Shown here: in pieces, positions 35,342 through 48,211 of the stretch | Layout: the number at the start of each line of letters is the position of its first letter | Numbering within the stretch: position 1 is the stretch's first letter | Source of the DNA: Eleusine coracana subsp. coracana | Lineage: Eukaryota; Streptophyta; Magnoliopsida; Poales; Poaceae | Direction of reading: 5' to 3' | Assembly (NCBI GenBank): GCA_032690845.1 | Contig: CM064430.1 | Location: forward strand, 50,565,882 to 50,629,881 | Length of the DNA: 64,000 bases | Translations under genes and position numbers: made by a program | The notes under the pieces: model-generated | Seen by the model: the letters and a program-made list of their open reading frames with translations, nothing else | What the model was told of the DNA's origin: nothing | Database searches by the model: none

Positions 35342-35575
35342 CTCTCTCCGTTCCAAAATTATTGTCGTCATTGAATTTTTTAATTAACTTTGACCATTCG
35401 TCTTATTCAATTTATTTTTAAAAATATTATATATTTTCTTATAATTCTTTTATTACAAGATAAAATTTAAATATAACTTATAACTTTTTATATTTGAATA
35501 AATATTTTGAAGAAGGCGAATGATAAAAAATAATAAAAAAAATCAATGGCGACAACTATTTTGGAATGGAGGGAG
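35342..35575. mobile_element. Stowaway MITE (copy B)
   Basis: The 234-bp AT-rich element starts CTCTCTCCGTTCCAAAATTA and ends with the inverted TTTTGGAATGGAGGGAG. TA flanks both ends (35340-35341, 35576-35577). This is the CTCCCTCCGTTCC terminus and TA target of grass Stowaway (Tc1/mariner) MITEs. Copy C has it complete at 41235-41467; copy A keeps only the right end (about 25035-25097). Confidence 0.9.
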
Positions 35576-36110
35576 TATATGGTGCACTAAATCCGCAACT
35601 CATTTCTTAGCTCACTAGTTGTTTTGCACGTGTGACATTGATCACAACAACCAGTATTTTTCCAGTAAAAATATAATAAAGACTTTGTAGAAAATGCAAA
35701 GTACCAAAATTAGAAAAGAAATTACCTACTCAATTGTTTTCCGACCTAGTAAGTAATTGTCATGAAAAGATCACAAAAAGTAAAATATTACTACTGAAAT
35801 CTATCAGGATACAGATTCACAAAGTTCCAAAAAAATTATTATCTTCTTTTGTGACACGAACAGACACTATGAAAATTTTCATGGGAGAAATGTAACACCT
35901 TAAATATTAAAATCACATATAGAAATTCTTCTCACAACCATTAACATATAAAGATGCTTTTGATAAGCATAAAAATATTTTGTTAAGTAAATGAAAGTAT
36001 AAACCCAACTTCTTCCACTCCACTTATATGTAGATCAGGCACACCATTGGAAATAACATTAATAAGAGCATTAACTGAAAAAGAGAGAAAAAATATTTTG
36101 TTAATGAAAC

Positions 36111-36772
36111 ATTTTTTTTAGAAAATGGAAGAGTCTTCCCACCTCTGCGTTTCCGCACACAGTGTTACAAATTATTACACATCTTTTGGCTAACATGCCA
36201 ACTGAGAGAGAAGCAAATAAATAAACTAAGTGAGATGATAAAGTCTATTATTAAATTTTCATCCACGAGAAGCGAACAACTCCAACACTGTGGTCTCCAA
36301 TAACTTGCTCACTTTCTTGAATGATACCTTTGTCTCCACCTCATGCTGAAGTAGCGACCAAAATCGTAGCTAGTATGCTCCTCTGAATATTGCCTGCATA
36401 GAGGAAGTATGTTTGCATTTCTCAAAGATTAAATCATTATGACATCTCCAAATTACCCAACATAATGCAGCTGCCCCCACTAGAATAATGTGTTGCTCTT
36501 TTAAAGTAAAATTAGAGAGCAAACCCTGTAACATATGGGTTATAGATCTAGGTGGGGTTAACCCAGTAGCTATATAGAAAGTTCTCCATATTGTCCTAGC
36601 ATGGTGACAATGAAAGAGAAGGTTGTGTATTGTCTAATTGCAACTACAGAAACAATATTTATGACTGACTTTTCAATTTCTCTTCACCAAGTTATCCTTT
36701 GTTAAAATCACTCCTTGTTGGAGGGAAAGGAAAATCTAGATTTTTAGAGGTACATAGACCGGACCAAAATTT
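36111..36772 (-). mobile_element. LINE fragment in copy B
   Basis: Same LINE 3' segment as in copies A and C. It starts at a T-run (minus-strand poly(A)), has a ~62-bp deletion joining GAGGTA to CATAGACC, and stops at the B/C junction. Confidence 0.8.
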
Positions 36773-36775
36773 GTG

Positions 36776-37905
36776 AGTACTTTAACGCTACAGCAGGAGG
36801 CTGTTCGGTCGCTCCTTGTGGCCACATAGGGTAGAGGAAGAGCCACATCGACGCCCTAGCTTCACGCCATCGATGTAGTGTTACCGAACAACGGGTGAGC
36901 GTCCACGCCACTAAGCATCCCTCCTCTTGCGAGGTCATCCTCCTCGTGTCGTGTGTTGGTCGTCGTCATGAAGGGTGTGGAGAAGACCACATAGGCAAAC
37001 TTGTCCTTCCCGGTCGATCCAAGGCTGGTTGGTCACCGGTCGTCGATTCGGTGGCCCGTTGGATTTGCTGCAATGAGATGATCTCGCTGCCCAGCCGGGG
37101 CGAGGTGCTGCAGCACAAGCAAGGGAGAGGTAGGGGCCTAGGGGGAGGTGGTAGCTGTGTGTGCAACACGGCCTAGGCTCATATGCCACTGGGCGGAGAG
37201 GAAGAAGATTGGATTTACTGCAGAAATAGGACAAAAAACTCATGAGAACTGGATCTGTCAATCGATTGCGTTCTTTCTTGTGGAAAGGAAAAAAAGAGGA
37301 CAAAGAAGGTCTAATTCCAGCGACTGGTGACAAACTGATGGACACAGGTTTTCTCTGATCCAGCAAAGCAAGAAGAAAGATGTGTCTGAAAAAAGAGTGG
37401 TGATGGCCGATGGAGCATTTGCGCGCTTGGCTGACCCTCACCAGCGTTGGAACGAGAAGGAGTGGAGGAATGAACAGAGAGATTGTGAGAGAAACGGAGA
37501 TATAACAAAGACTCTGTCTTCTGCGCCGCTTTTACTCACTCACCGCTCACGGGTTCTCACTCACAGCCATGTGGCCCGCATGCTACACCACGCGGAAGCG
37601 AGAACCAACACGTAGATAGAGAAAAGAGGAAAAGAAAATAGAAAGAAAAAGGGTACAAACGCCTACTACAGCCACCACGGACACCATGTGCCATGAAGTT
37701 TGCATGTGCTCCGAAATTTATGTCCCTGTGGGAACCACACTAATAAGAGGCAGCACATACCGATGATCATTGATCATTTTTATGATAAAAAGATTATTTC
37801 TATTTAGGATAAAAGAATTTAAAGATGTTTTATCTTAATTATTAAATGTTCGATCCCTTGAATTATTTTCATTTTTGGGCGCAGCGGGGCGGGCCTCACG
37901 ACCTA
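36776..37905. mobile_element. Left-truncated copy of the Helitron-like insert
   Basis: Direct copy of 27562-28691 with a few percent difference, ending CTAG before TCATATATAG exactly as in B. Its left end is set by the duplication junction, not by transposition. Confidence 0.7.
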
Positions 37906-39428
37906 GTCATATATAGTTGATCATGGACATGGATTCTTGGATAAAATCAATAAAATGTTCTCAACACTAAGCTCAGGAGTAGTGCATCGACTTTTAACTG
38001 TTTAACTGAAGCATCTAATCATGCATAAAAATTTAGTGTCAGATGTTTGACCTTGCTATATGAAATATGAGGGAATATATTTCTCCAAGCAATAGATAAT
38101 AAAAAAAATCTGTAAGAAAAAATGAAATATTCACAATCTGACTTGATTTATAATTCTGATAAAGGACAAATTGACACTGATACTTCTGTGGATTCTCCAA
38201 TTATGTAGCCAAACTAACTAGATATATGTAGTAGCATGCTAATGAGTTCAACCGGATGGGGATTGCATCTCGACGGTATGCAGAAACTTTTGAGTTAGTT
38301 CCACACACCCATGAAGGATTCTACAGTCACCTTGTCAGACCTCATTTCTAGAATCCAATCTCAAATTGTACCAATCCCTAGATCCGTAGTAGGTACACAC
38401 ATAACAAAACAAGGTTTTCTTGGCATATTCTTTAGAATAACCAAAATACCACATTGTTAGCCTTTGTCTAACCATAAAAAATCCCTGTTATTGCTACCTA
38501 TCTTCCCCTTCCTCCATCTACTACCTTTCCGTCCATCAATCTCAACCCAAAGGCTAGCCCGTGGAATAAATCAGAGTGGAATTAAGGAGGACGAAAACAT
38601 GGGCAAAATCAACCTTAAAGTATTACACAATGTTTAAACACGCGTCCAGCTAGGATGCTTAAGCAAGGCTTAAGCACTTGGCGGAGCTCCGCCCCACCAC
38701 ACTTTCAACTAATCTATTAAAAAATATTTTCTTTTATTTTGTTAATAATTATGTGGTCTTATGCCCTGTTTTCATTATTTTTAACATTTCTCATATTAAT
38801 TTGTTGAGAGTACAGACACTTAGAACTGCTTACAACCGCCTAGGACTGCTTCAATGCTAGATGGTACTGATATCGCTCCCTTAGTTTTTTCTTCTTTTTA
38901 AACAATTGTATTATGTGTAGCAAAAATGATAGTTTTTAGGTATTTTTCAGATGCTTGTTAATAGTAGACATTGTAGATCATACAAGAATTGTTATTTACA
39001 AAGCAATTGGAATAATTTATGGGAATCATCTCGTAACTGTGGATGCATACCACCATGCCCTACCAACTCAAAAACATGTATATAGAGAAAGAGCATCTCA
39101 GTTGCTTATAAATCAGGAACATTTCAATTTTTGGTGCACTATGCCGTAACGTAAAATCATATATAATTTAGATCATAATTATGGATTGTTGGAGAAACTC
39201 AATGAAATGTGCTAAACCTTATTAACTGAAGCATCTCTGATCTTGAATTAACTTCATATCAAAATTTTGACCTTTTACAATGTTAAATATTGGCGAATAT
39301 TTCTAAAAAAAAGACTATTTAACAGCTCTAGCAACAATGGAACACCGAAGGGCTGACATTCTTCATAATTTTGATTGCTTAATTGCCGATAGTTCTTCTG
39401 TAGACTCACCCAGGTGTAGCCAAGTTAT

Positions 39429-39981
39429 TTAGATAGTATTGAGCTCAATAGTGCAACCTGACGGGGATTGTTTCTGGAGGGTCTGCAGAAACTTTTCTGT
39501 TAGTTCAACAGCCATGGAGAACATTACAGACACCTTGTGAAGGGCTTTGGAATTTCTGACAATAGAGTACAAAAAGTTCATCTCGTCTTCAGTGCCACTG
39601 AAATTCTTCATAATAACCCAATTGACATAGTCCAATTTGATCTTCTTGTCCCTCCCATTTTGTATCTTGCGGCAGTTGCAAAAAGAAGCGCATGGTGCAG
39701 TGATACTCTCATCCTGTAACAGGAAAATGAAAATAATTTATATTAGTAACTTAACAGAATTCGCTAGGCATATTGTCATTCAAGATGGATAAAGATATTG
39801 AAAGACATACCCGCCTATCATCTGTTATTTGAAGTGACAACTTTCTCACCCAGTAATTTCTGTTGAGAAGGCTTAGAACAGTTGAGCCAAAGCTATGCTC
39901 ATTCTTTTTCACAGTCAAATCCAACTCATGGAAGAAAGATATATTTGCATTCTCTACCAAATTCTTTTGCTCAGCACTTTC
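39429..39981 (-). pseudogene. F-box/FBD gene copy C, exons 2-3 only
   Basis: Exon 2 equivalent is 39811-39981 (171 bp, open, same splice sites as B) and exon 3 is 39429-39713 (open to the stop). The encoded parts (FHELDLTVKKNEHSFGSTVL, VIMKNFSGTEDEMNF) are nearly identical to the intact gene. Exon 1 with the F-box is missing: sequence equivalent to about 31150-34430 of B is deleted. Without the F-box and start it cannot make a normal protein. Confidence 0.85.
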
Positions 39982-41234
39982 CTACAAAGAGGTAACAAGT
40001 TACATAAAATACCATGATAAATGTACATCCTTATTTATTGAATCAAAGCACAAATTGAATCTTTTAGAACCATATAAAACTAATTTGCATCGAGGCGTAT
40101 GATATCTGAAAGTTGCTTTGTCAGTACAATTTGAAAGTTTCTTTTGCAGAGAGTTACACAAGTATACGGACTGAGAAAAAATCAGACCACTCTAAACTAG
40201 GTATACGATCACATGTATGAGCTAATAACTATAACCCTAACTTTGTAACAGAAAGGTCGTAGTGATTACTTCTAGAAATATGATGTTGATGCTTATCCGT
40301 TAAGATGTGCTGTCAATCATACTTACATTCATCCTAATAATAACTACGAAAATTTCTACCACAGGTGGTGATGAGTAGGACGTTGTTTTTTTTTTTTTTT
40401 TGAACTCAGTAAGACGTTGTTATTCCACAGGTATAAGTAAGATGTGCTGGACTCGAAACGTTTCACATGGGGGCGGTTTTCAACATTTTTCTAACGCAAA
40501 TTAATTAATATAAAATTAGCTTACATAATTGATATAATGTATATATACGGGTTTTCTCCAAAAATAATGCTCAGGAATAATATGCTTCTATGAATAAAAG
40601 TTAATATATGAAGAACATTAAATATGCATAAATCAACGTGATGGATTTTAGCTAATCTGTAGCTACTATGTCAGTAGTGATTAATTGATCCTCTCCAAAA
40701 AATAAAAGGTCATGAGCGATTAATGATTTTGGGGTATATGTCACTGGCACTTAAAACAGATTTGTAGCATGAACTGGATGTGGTCTGCTGTAATAAATCA
40801 GTAAATCAAAATCTACCAGATGATCAGTCTAGCCGCAAGCTGTGTGAAAACTGTGAACGTAACGTTGTTATTGCTGGTTCATGAGTACGTATAAGTAAAA
40901 TGTACATGCATGGACTCGTAACAATTTCAACATTTTCTCAAACACAAATATAATTATTGTCAAAATTAGTTTACCAAATTGATATAATATATATGGTTTA
41001 TCCCTAAAATAATGCTCTCCGGTTATGCTTATATATGAATAAAAACTATATTTCATGTAGGAAATTCCAAACAGAAATAATATTGTAATATGAAATATTG
41101 TATCATATATTTGAAGCACATTAAATAAGCATAAACCAACGTGATGGATTTTAGCTAAACTATAAGCTGCTATAAGTAGTGATCAATTGATCCTCTTTGA
41201 ACATAACGGTAATGATTAATGATGTTAGCGTATA

Positions 41235-41467
41235 CTCTCCATTCCAAAATTATTGTCGTCACTGAATTTTTTAATTAACTTTGACCATTCATATTATTCA
41301 ATTTATTTTTAAAAATATCATATATTTTCTTATAATTTGTTTTATTACTAGATAAAATTTAAATATAACTTATAACTTTTTATATTTAAATAAATATTTT
41401 AAATAAGACGAATGATCAAAAGTAACAGAAAAAATCAATGGCGACAACTATTTTGGAATGGAGGGAG
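41235..41467. mobile_element. Stowaway MITE (copy C)
   Basis: Duplicate of the element at 35342-35575 with TA at both ends and the TTTTGGAATGGAGGGAG right terminus. The left terminus is slightly eroded (CTCTCCATTCC). Confidence 0.88.
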
Positions 41468-42049
41468 TATATAGTGCACTATATGTTATGTGGTGCACTA
41501 AATCCGCAACTCATTTCTTAGTTCACTAGTTTTTTTGCACGTGTGACATTGACCACAACAACCAGTATTTTTCCAGTAAAAATGTAATAAAGACTTTGTA
41601 AAAAATGCAAAGTGCCAAAATTTAAAAAGAAATTACCTACTCAGTTGTTTTCCGACCTAGTAAGTAATAGTCATGAAAAGATCACAAAAAGTAAAATATT
41701 ACTACTGAAATCTATCAGGATATAGATTCACAAAGTTCCAAAAAAAAAATATTATCTTCTTTTGTGACACGTACAGGCACTATGAAAATTTTCATGGGAG
41801 AAATGTAACACCCTAAATATTAAAATCACATATAGAAATTTTTCTCACCACCATTAACATATAAAAATCCTTTCGATAACCATAAAAAATATTTTGTTAA
41901 GTAAATGAAAGTATAAACCCAACTTCTTCCACTCCACTTATATGTAGATCAGGCACACCATTGGAAATAACATTAATAAGAGCATTAACTGAATAAGATG
42001 GTTTTATACATTAGAAAAGTGAAAAAATGTACATGTAAATATTTTGTTA

Positions 42050-45000
42050 ACAAAACATTATTTTTAGAAAATGGAAGAGTCTTCCTGCCTCTACGTTTCC
42101 GCACATAGTGTTGCAAATTATTACACGTCTTTTGGCTAACATGCCAACTGAGAGAGAAGCAAATAAATAAACTAAGTAAGATGACAAAGTCTATTATTTA
42201 ATTTTCATCCATGAAAAGCGAACAACTCCAACACTATGGTCTCCAATAACTTGCACACTTTCTTGAATGCTTCCTTTGTCTCCTCCTCATGCTGAAGTAG
42301 CGACCAAAATCGCAGCCAGTATGCTCCTCTGAATATTGCCTGCATAGAGAAAGTATGTTTGCATTTCTCAAAGATTAAATCATTACGAGATATCCAAATT
42401 GCCCAACATAATACAGCTGCCCCCACAAGAATAATGTGTTGCTCTTTTAAAGTAAAATTAGAGAGCCAACCCTGTAACATATGGGCTATAGATCTAGGTG
42501 GGGTTAACCCAGTAGCTATATAGAAAGTTCTCCATATTGTCCTAGCATGGTGACAATGAAAGAGAAGGTGGTGTATCGTCTCATTGCAATTGCAGAAACA
42601 ACACTTATGATTAACTTTCCAATTTCTCTTCATCAAGTTATCCTTTGTTAAAATCACTCCTTGTTGGAGGGAAAGGAAAATCTAGATTTTTAGAGGTATT
42701 TCCATATAACTTTGTGAGAGAATGGAATATTCTGGTTATTTAGATATAAATACATAGAGCGGACCAAAAATTTATCCATCTGATGTAACTGCCAAACAAA
42801 TGTGTCTCTCTCTTTATTCTAAGTATATGGATGATTCTAGCTACTAAGTCCTCCCATTCTTCAAATTTATCCCCCACTAATGCTCTCCTGAAGGATATAT
42901 TTAGTGGTGTTGTTGACATAATCATTCCCACTATTTCATACGAATTATTCGCAATGTTAAATACAGTAGGGTATAAATCTTTGAATAGTCGATTGCCAAC
43001 CCATGTGTCTTCCTAAAACCTTGCTTCCATTCCATCATTTATTTTGAATGAACCTCTTGAGAACCATATCTTTTATATTCATCAACCCTTCCAAAAGTGG
43101 GAGTCATTGGGTTTAGTTCTCACTTGTGATAAAGTTTTTGAGCTTAGCTATTTATTTCTAAGCAAAGTTTGCCAGGTCCCTTCTTCATTGATCAGATTTA
43201 TAATCCATCTGCTCAACAAACACTAGTTTTGAACTTGGAGGTCAATATATCCAAGCCCTCTAGTGAGTACATCACTTCTATGGATGCATACAATGTTTCT
43301 CCAATTCTAGACTTGCAAGGTCCAATGACTAGAGCTCGTGCACAACGACTTAATTTAGAGGTGAGCTCATTCTTATATTCTTCGATATATGTCACTTTTG
43401 AGCATGGTTTGCTATATAATGATTAGAAACCATGGAGAGTACCAGGAGATGATGGGAAAGGACTTAGAGATGTGGAGCACCAGCAAGGATGTGAAAGCCA
43501 AGGTGGAGGCCCAACTAAAACCGACTTCGAGTCTATTTCGGGGCCCTAGATCAGTCCGCACTAAAATGAATGCTCAGGACACATACAGACTCGGTTGTGG
43601 ACGTTCTACATATATGCACGGAAAGCTAAGGAGAAGACCTTTCCAATTCCACCAATCTCATGTCAAAATTCGTCCCGAGTCAACAAAAATTGTCGAAACA
43701 AGAGAGGATTCATCCAGAATCTGTCCCAATGTTGCATCGTTTGTTTTTGCCCTTTGGGCTTTTGTATCTAGTTGATCCCAATTAGGGGTGCGTCTAGAGG
43801 GTTATGCAAGACCCTAGGGTCTTCATAAACAGCCTCTGTTGCTCCATTAGGTTTTGAGGGTTTGGCTTAGATTAATTCTGACCATAAACAATATCATTGT
43901 TCATTAGTTTATGAGACCCCAACTTCGTGAGTTTAATCATACATTTGCAATTTGGTTGCATTCTTCTTTGTTTTTGCTTGTGTTCTTGATTCGCAGGTAG
44001 GGATTAGCCTTTTCAGCGAGGTCAATCATTCTTTAACGTTTGATAACCAGAGGAGACGTTGTGTTGCGATTGCGGGGTTCTGAACATGTTGTTTAGAAGC
44101 CAGATCGATTTGTGTTTTGCCTTTAACCAAATCAAGATTACCAAAATCTTTTGAAAGATCGGGAACCCTTGTCCACATCACCCTCCCTAGTCTTTAGGTC
44201 GACACAAGATGTCCCACTTGGATAAGCGATATTTCTCTTTATCATTATCACCTTGCCAATAGAATCTAGACATGTAGTAGTCTAGTTTTTTAAGAACACC
44301 TTTTGGTATTTCAAAGAAAGACATCGTGAACATGGGTTAGCTGCTTAGCACCGAGTTTAGAAAGACTATTCTCTCTCCATATGATAAGTGCTTTGCTTTC
44401 TAACAAGTCAACTTTGTTTCAAATCTCTCCTCAATATTTCTCCAATCAATATTATGGAGTTTCCTATAATGCATTCGCATTCCCAAATAATTGAATGGAT
44501 AGTCTCCCGAATTGCATCCAAAGAAATTTGTATGTTGTTCTTCAAATTCTTTTGCCTTGCCATAGCAAAAGACTTCGCTCATATGCAAGTTGATCTTCAG
44601 ACCTAACACTTGCTTAAAAACTCTAAGTAATAGTTTATTGTTTTTGGTTTGTTCCAAGTCATGATCCAGAAAGATAATGGTGTCATTTGTATATTGTAAA
44701 GTTGATAGTCCATGATCTATCAAATGTGGAATGACACCTCTTATATGTCCATCTTCTTTTGCTCTTTTAATTAAGACCACGAACATGTCTGCGACAATGT
44801 TGAGCAAGATGGATGACACTGAGTGCCCTTCTTGTAGACCTTTCTTTGTTTGGAAGTAGTGTCCAACATCATTGTTAACTTTGATTCCGTCACTACCCCC
44901 GGTGAGAAAACTTTCAATCCATCGACACCATTTTGGTCAAAAACCTTTCATGTGCAATTTTTGTTGTAGGAAGGACCACTTAACCCTATCATGAGCCTTT

Positions 45001-45770
45001 TTGAAGTCAATTTTGAAAATGACCCTATTAAGTTTCTTTTTATGTAATTCATGAATTGTTTCATGTAATATGACCAGCGCTTCCATGATGTTTCTGCCTG
45101 GCATAAAAGTAGTCTGTGATGGACTGGCCATGGTCTATGCCACTCTATTTAATCTGTTTGTGCCAACTTTTATGAAAATTTTAAAGCTAACATTGAGTAG
45201 ACAAATGTGTCTGTATTGTTGGATTTGTTTAGCATCTTTAATCTTAAGTAACAATGTGATTACCCAAAAATTTAGACTAAATAATGGTAGCTCTTCTTCA
45301 TAAAAATCTCTAAAGACTTGATAAAACACTTTGATTACTTCCCAAAACACTTGATAAAATTCTGCTGGAAAACCATCCGGGCCTAGGGCTTTATTATGTT
45401 CCATCTGGAACACTACCTCTTTGACCTCTGTTTTAGTAAATGCCAAAATCAGTAATTCATTTTCAGCATTACCAACTTGTGGAATGTGATCTATCTGACT
45501 CTCCAATAGTGTGAAATTATTACCATGTGTTTGCCCGAAAAGGCCCTTATAGTAAATAGTGATGTAATTTTTCAATTCAGTGTCACCTACAATAACTCCA
45601 TCTTCTTGTTCTAATTTGAAGATGTGTTTTTTATGGTGTTTACCATTGGTCACTAAATGGAAAATTTGAGTATTATCATCACCTTGGAGAAGGTTTTTGA
45701 CTTTGGCCCTTTCATACTATTTCATCTCTTCCTCCCTTAAAAGGAGAATCAACTTATAAAATGAGATTTA
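42050..45770 (-). mobile_element. LINE non-LTR retrotransposon, 5'-truncated, split
   Basis: The minus strand encodes, in order, the RT N-terminal part (45653-45135: LEQEDGVIVGDTE, MEHNKALGPDGFPAEFYQVF), RT core (45131-44937: KIDFKKAHDRVKW; then LQYTNDTIIFLDHD, where the YADD box reads YTND), and connection residues to about 44190. After a solo LTR insert it continues from 43258 to the zf-RVT zinc region and C-terminus (42657-42205: CCFCNCNETIHHLLFHC, WAIWISRNDLIFE). It has many stops and frame changes. No endonuclease is seen, so the 5' end is missing. The 3' tail is near 42050. This is the parent of the LINE pieces in copies A and B. Confidence 0.88.
43261..44180 (+). mobile_element. Solo LTR of a gypsy-type element, inside the LINE
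   Basis: The 920-bp unit ends CCACATCA and is flanked by CCCTC at 43256-43260 and 44181-44185, a perfect 5-bp target duplication that cuts the LINE frame. Its start is slightly mutated (TAGTGAGTACATCAC) relative to the second copy (TGATGAGGACATCAC). The first 160 bases read as the C-terminus of a gypsy polyprotein (LQGPMTRARAQRLNLEVSSF), so pol of this family probably runs into the 3' LTR. No internal region is present. Confidence 0.85.
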
Positions 45771-46072
45771 ATATTCACATGTTTGATTTTGTTATCTTCA
45801 TTTCTGAGTCTCGATACAACAATGTTTCCTATATTTATTGCTCAATGATTACTATACAAAAAAAACTATATGTTCCAAATTGATACAGTCATAGCCTTTC
45901 TAAAGAATATTTCAACAATAGAATATCATGCCTTCATTCAAGAATTCATGGGCACTCATTGCCAATTGCTATGGTTTAGAGTCATTCTGCTTGACATTTA
46001 GATACAAGTTAGATAAAACAATATTACGAAAGAACCATTTAATTGCATATGCCTAAGACCTTATGGCCTTAG

Positions 46073-46996
46073 TGATGAGGACATCACTTTTATGGATGCA
46101 CACAACACTCCTTCAATTCTATACATACAAGGTCCAGTGACTAGAGCTTGTGCACAACGACTAAATGTAGAGGTGAGCTCGTTCCTACGTTCTTTATTAT
46201 ATGTCACTTTTGAGAATGGATTGCTACCTAATGATTATACTATGATTAGAAAACATATAGAGGACCATGAGATGATGTAAGAAGGACTTGGGGATGTTGA
46301 AGACCAGCAAGGACGTGAAGGCTAAGGTGGAGGCCCAACTAAAATCGACTTCGAGTCTGTTTTGGGGTCCAGGACCAGTCTGCACTATAACGGATGCCCA
46401 GGACTCATACTGACACGGTTTTAGACGTTCTACATATTCACAGAAGACTAAGGAGAAGTCCTTTCCAATGCCACCGCTGTCATATCAAAATTCGTCCGGA
46501 GTCATCAGGAATCATCAAAACAAGAGAGGGTCCAGAATCTGTCCCGGTGCTACGTCACATGTTTTTGGCCTTCGGGCTTTGTATCTAGTTGAGCCCAATT
46601 AGGTTCGCATCCAGAGGGTCTTGCACGACCCTAGGGTCTTCATAAACAATCACCGCTGCTTCATTAGGTCTTGGGTTTTGTTTAGATTAATTATGTTCAT
46701 ACACAATGTCGTCGTTCATTGGTTTGTGAGACCCCAACTTCATGGGATTCATAATACATCTGTAATTGTATTGTATTCTTTGTTATTCTTGCTTGTGTTC
46801 TTGATTCGCAGATAGGGATTAGCCTTCTTTGTGAGATCAATCGTTCTTAACGGTTGATAACTAGATGAGACATTGTGCTGTGATTGTGGTGTTCTAAATG
46901 TGTTGTTTTTAGAAGCCGGATTGATTTGTATTTTGCCTCTATGCAAATCAAGATTACCAAAATCTTTCGAAAGATCAGGAACCCTTATCCACATCA
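46073..46996 (+). mobile_element. Second solo LTR of the same family
   Basis: The 924-bp unit starts TGATGAGGACATCAC and ends CCACATCA. The perfect 5-bp duplication CTTAG lies at 46068-46072 and 46997-47001. It aligns end to end with 43261-44180, including the YIQGPVTRACAQRLN coding relic. It is another recombination product of a full element. Confidence 0.88.
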
Positions 46997-47001
46997 CTTA
47001 G

Positions 47002-47850
47002 AATCTCATGTATGGATGTCATAGACTGAGGATTACTATTACAGGACCATCTATTGCAATTCCTAAAATGACCACACCGCCCCCACATGAAATGCAATTG
47101 ATCACGCCAAAATACAATTCATTATTCTAATCATAGCTAACATAACAATGGTCCGCTTATTTATTGTTGTCCATTTTTGGCACATCATTCTAGTCAGGAC
47201 GAATCATTGTGCTAAAAATTCGCTGCTGATAGATCTCATCCTATTTGACCAATTCCAAATGATACATGCTTCTTAATCTAGTTCCTCAATACCTAACCTA
47301 ATCTCTTCCTCCAAAATTTGTGGAAACTTCTCATCAGCAGCAGTAACCTACAAGTTATGTTATGCTTGAATCAATCATTCAAAAAAATCAACTGAACAAT
47401 ATGAAACTGAATTGGACATGAAAAAACATAGTCACAAGGGAATAAAGTGGAAGCAACCGAATTGGATAGAAAAAAAAATGAAAAAGAATTACCATCCATT
47501 TTGAGGAGGAACTCCTCCAAGGGACACCTAGTCTGTCCATGGCGCCAGCTACTTCAATTCCCCATGGACCCTTGCCGCTGCACTCGATCTCTCCACCCTG
47601 CACTCGTCCAACCATCACATGGAAATTGGAATAACAAAACATCAACACACAAAGTAAACAAATTTGGTTGTGGACCAAAATTTATAAGGTTACACAGTAG
47701 CTCAAAATAAAATATATGTAACAACTTAAAATATAAGGAAAATTGAGGTTCAATTATTCAACTCCCTATTTCACACTGGTATCTACATTAGATACATAGT
47801 GCAGCAAAAAGAAAAATAGACCACCATTTTGAATACACATAATCAATATA
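47002..47850. other. Intergenic with an exon-like minus-strand stretch
   Basis: The minus-strand segment around 47480-47620 is GC-richer and open (VQGGEIECSGKGPWGIEVAG, then WRSSSSKW). I do not recognise the family and found no supporting partner exons. It may be a gene relic. The remainder is AT-rich. Confidence 0.35.
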
Positions 47851-47853
47851 TAA

Positions 47854-48208
47854 GAGCATCTCCAAGATATTCCCAAAAAACTGCCCCCAAAAACTTGTTA
47901 TTGGGAGTAATCAAACAACTATGAGGGGAAAATTTTCTTTCCTCCTCCAACAATCACCCCTAAAACTGGATAAACACAAGTTTTAATTGGGCCACATCAG
48001 CCTTTGGGGTCACAAGTGTATTAATTCCATTGAAAAGAGAAGAATTAGGGTCCCCAATTTTTTCCCTGTTTGTAGCTACAAATGAGAGGAATTTTGGGGA
48101 AACCAAAAAATAGGGAGAGGTTTTGGAGTCTTGTTGGAGACATGTTTTTGTTCTAATCCCCAATATATTGGTTTAGGGGAAAATTTGATGTGTCTTTTGG
48201 AGATGCTC
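47854..48208. mobile_element. PIF/Harbinger-type MITE
   Basis: The 355-bp element has terminal inverted repeats GAGCATCTCCAA / TTGGAGATGCTC and TAA on both sides (47851-47853 and 48209-48211), fitting the 3-bp TWA target of Harbinger elements. It is non-coding. Confidence 0.85.
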
Positions 48209-48211
48209 TAA

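Larger units (their letters stand above)
26907..36772. repeat. Tandem block copy B (holds the intact F-box gene)
   Basis: The block starts GATGACAGGACTGTCCAGCG and ends in LINE sequence at GGACCAAAATTTG. It carries the Helitron-like insert, all three F-box exons, the gene's promoter, a complete Stowaway MITE and a LINE fragment with a ~62-bp internal deletion. At 36772-36778 the sequence jumps back to a point equivalent to 27562, opening copy C. Confidence 0.85.
36776..43258. repeat. Tandem block copy C
   Basis: It starts inside the Helitron-like insert (equivalent to 27562; the two start points are about 9.2 kb apart) and runs through F-box exons 3 and 2 and the Stowaway MITE into the LINE, which continues uninterrupted to the solo LTR. 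It is very similar to B through 40355, where the exon 1 region is missing (GAAAATTTCT joined to ACCACAGG). Because the LINE continues past the block, C's right side is likely the ancestral flank. Confidence 0.85.

Noticed and set aside
47388..47678. Possible gene exon
   Set aside because: A short open minus-strand stretch with no family match and no partner exons; kept only as an unassigned note.
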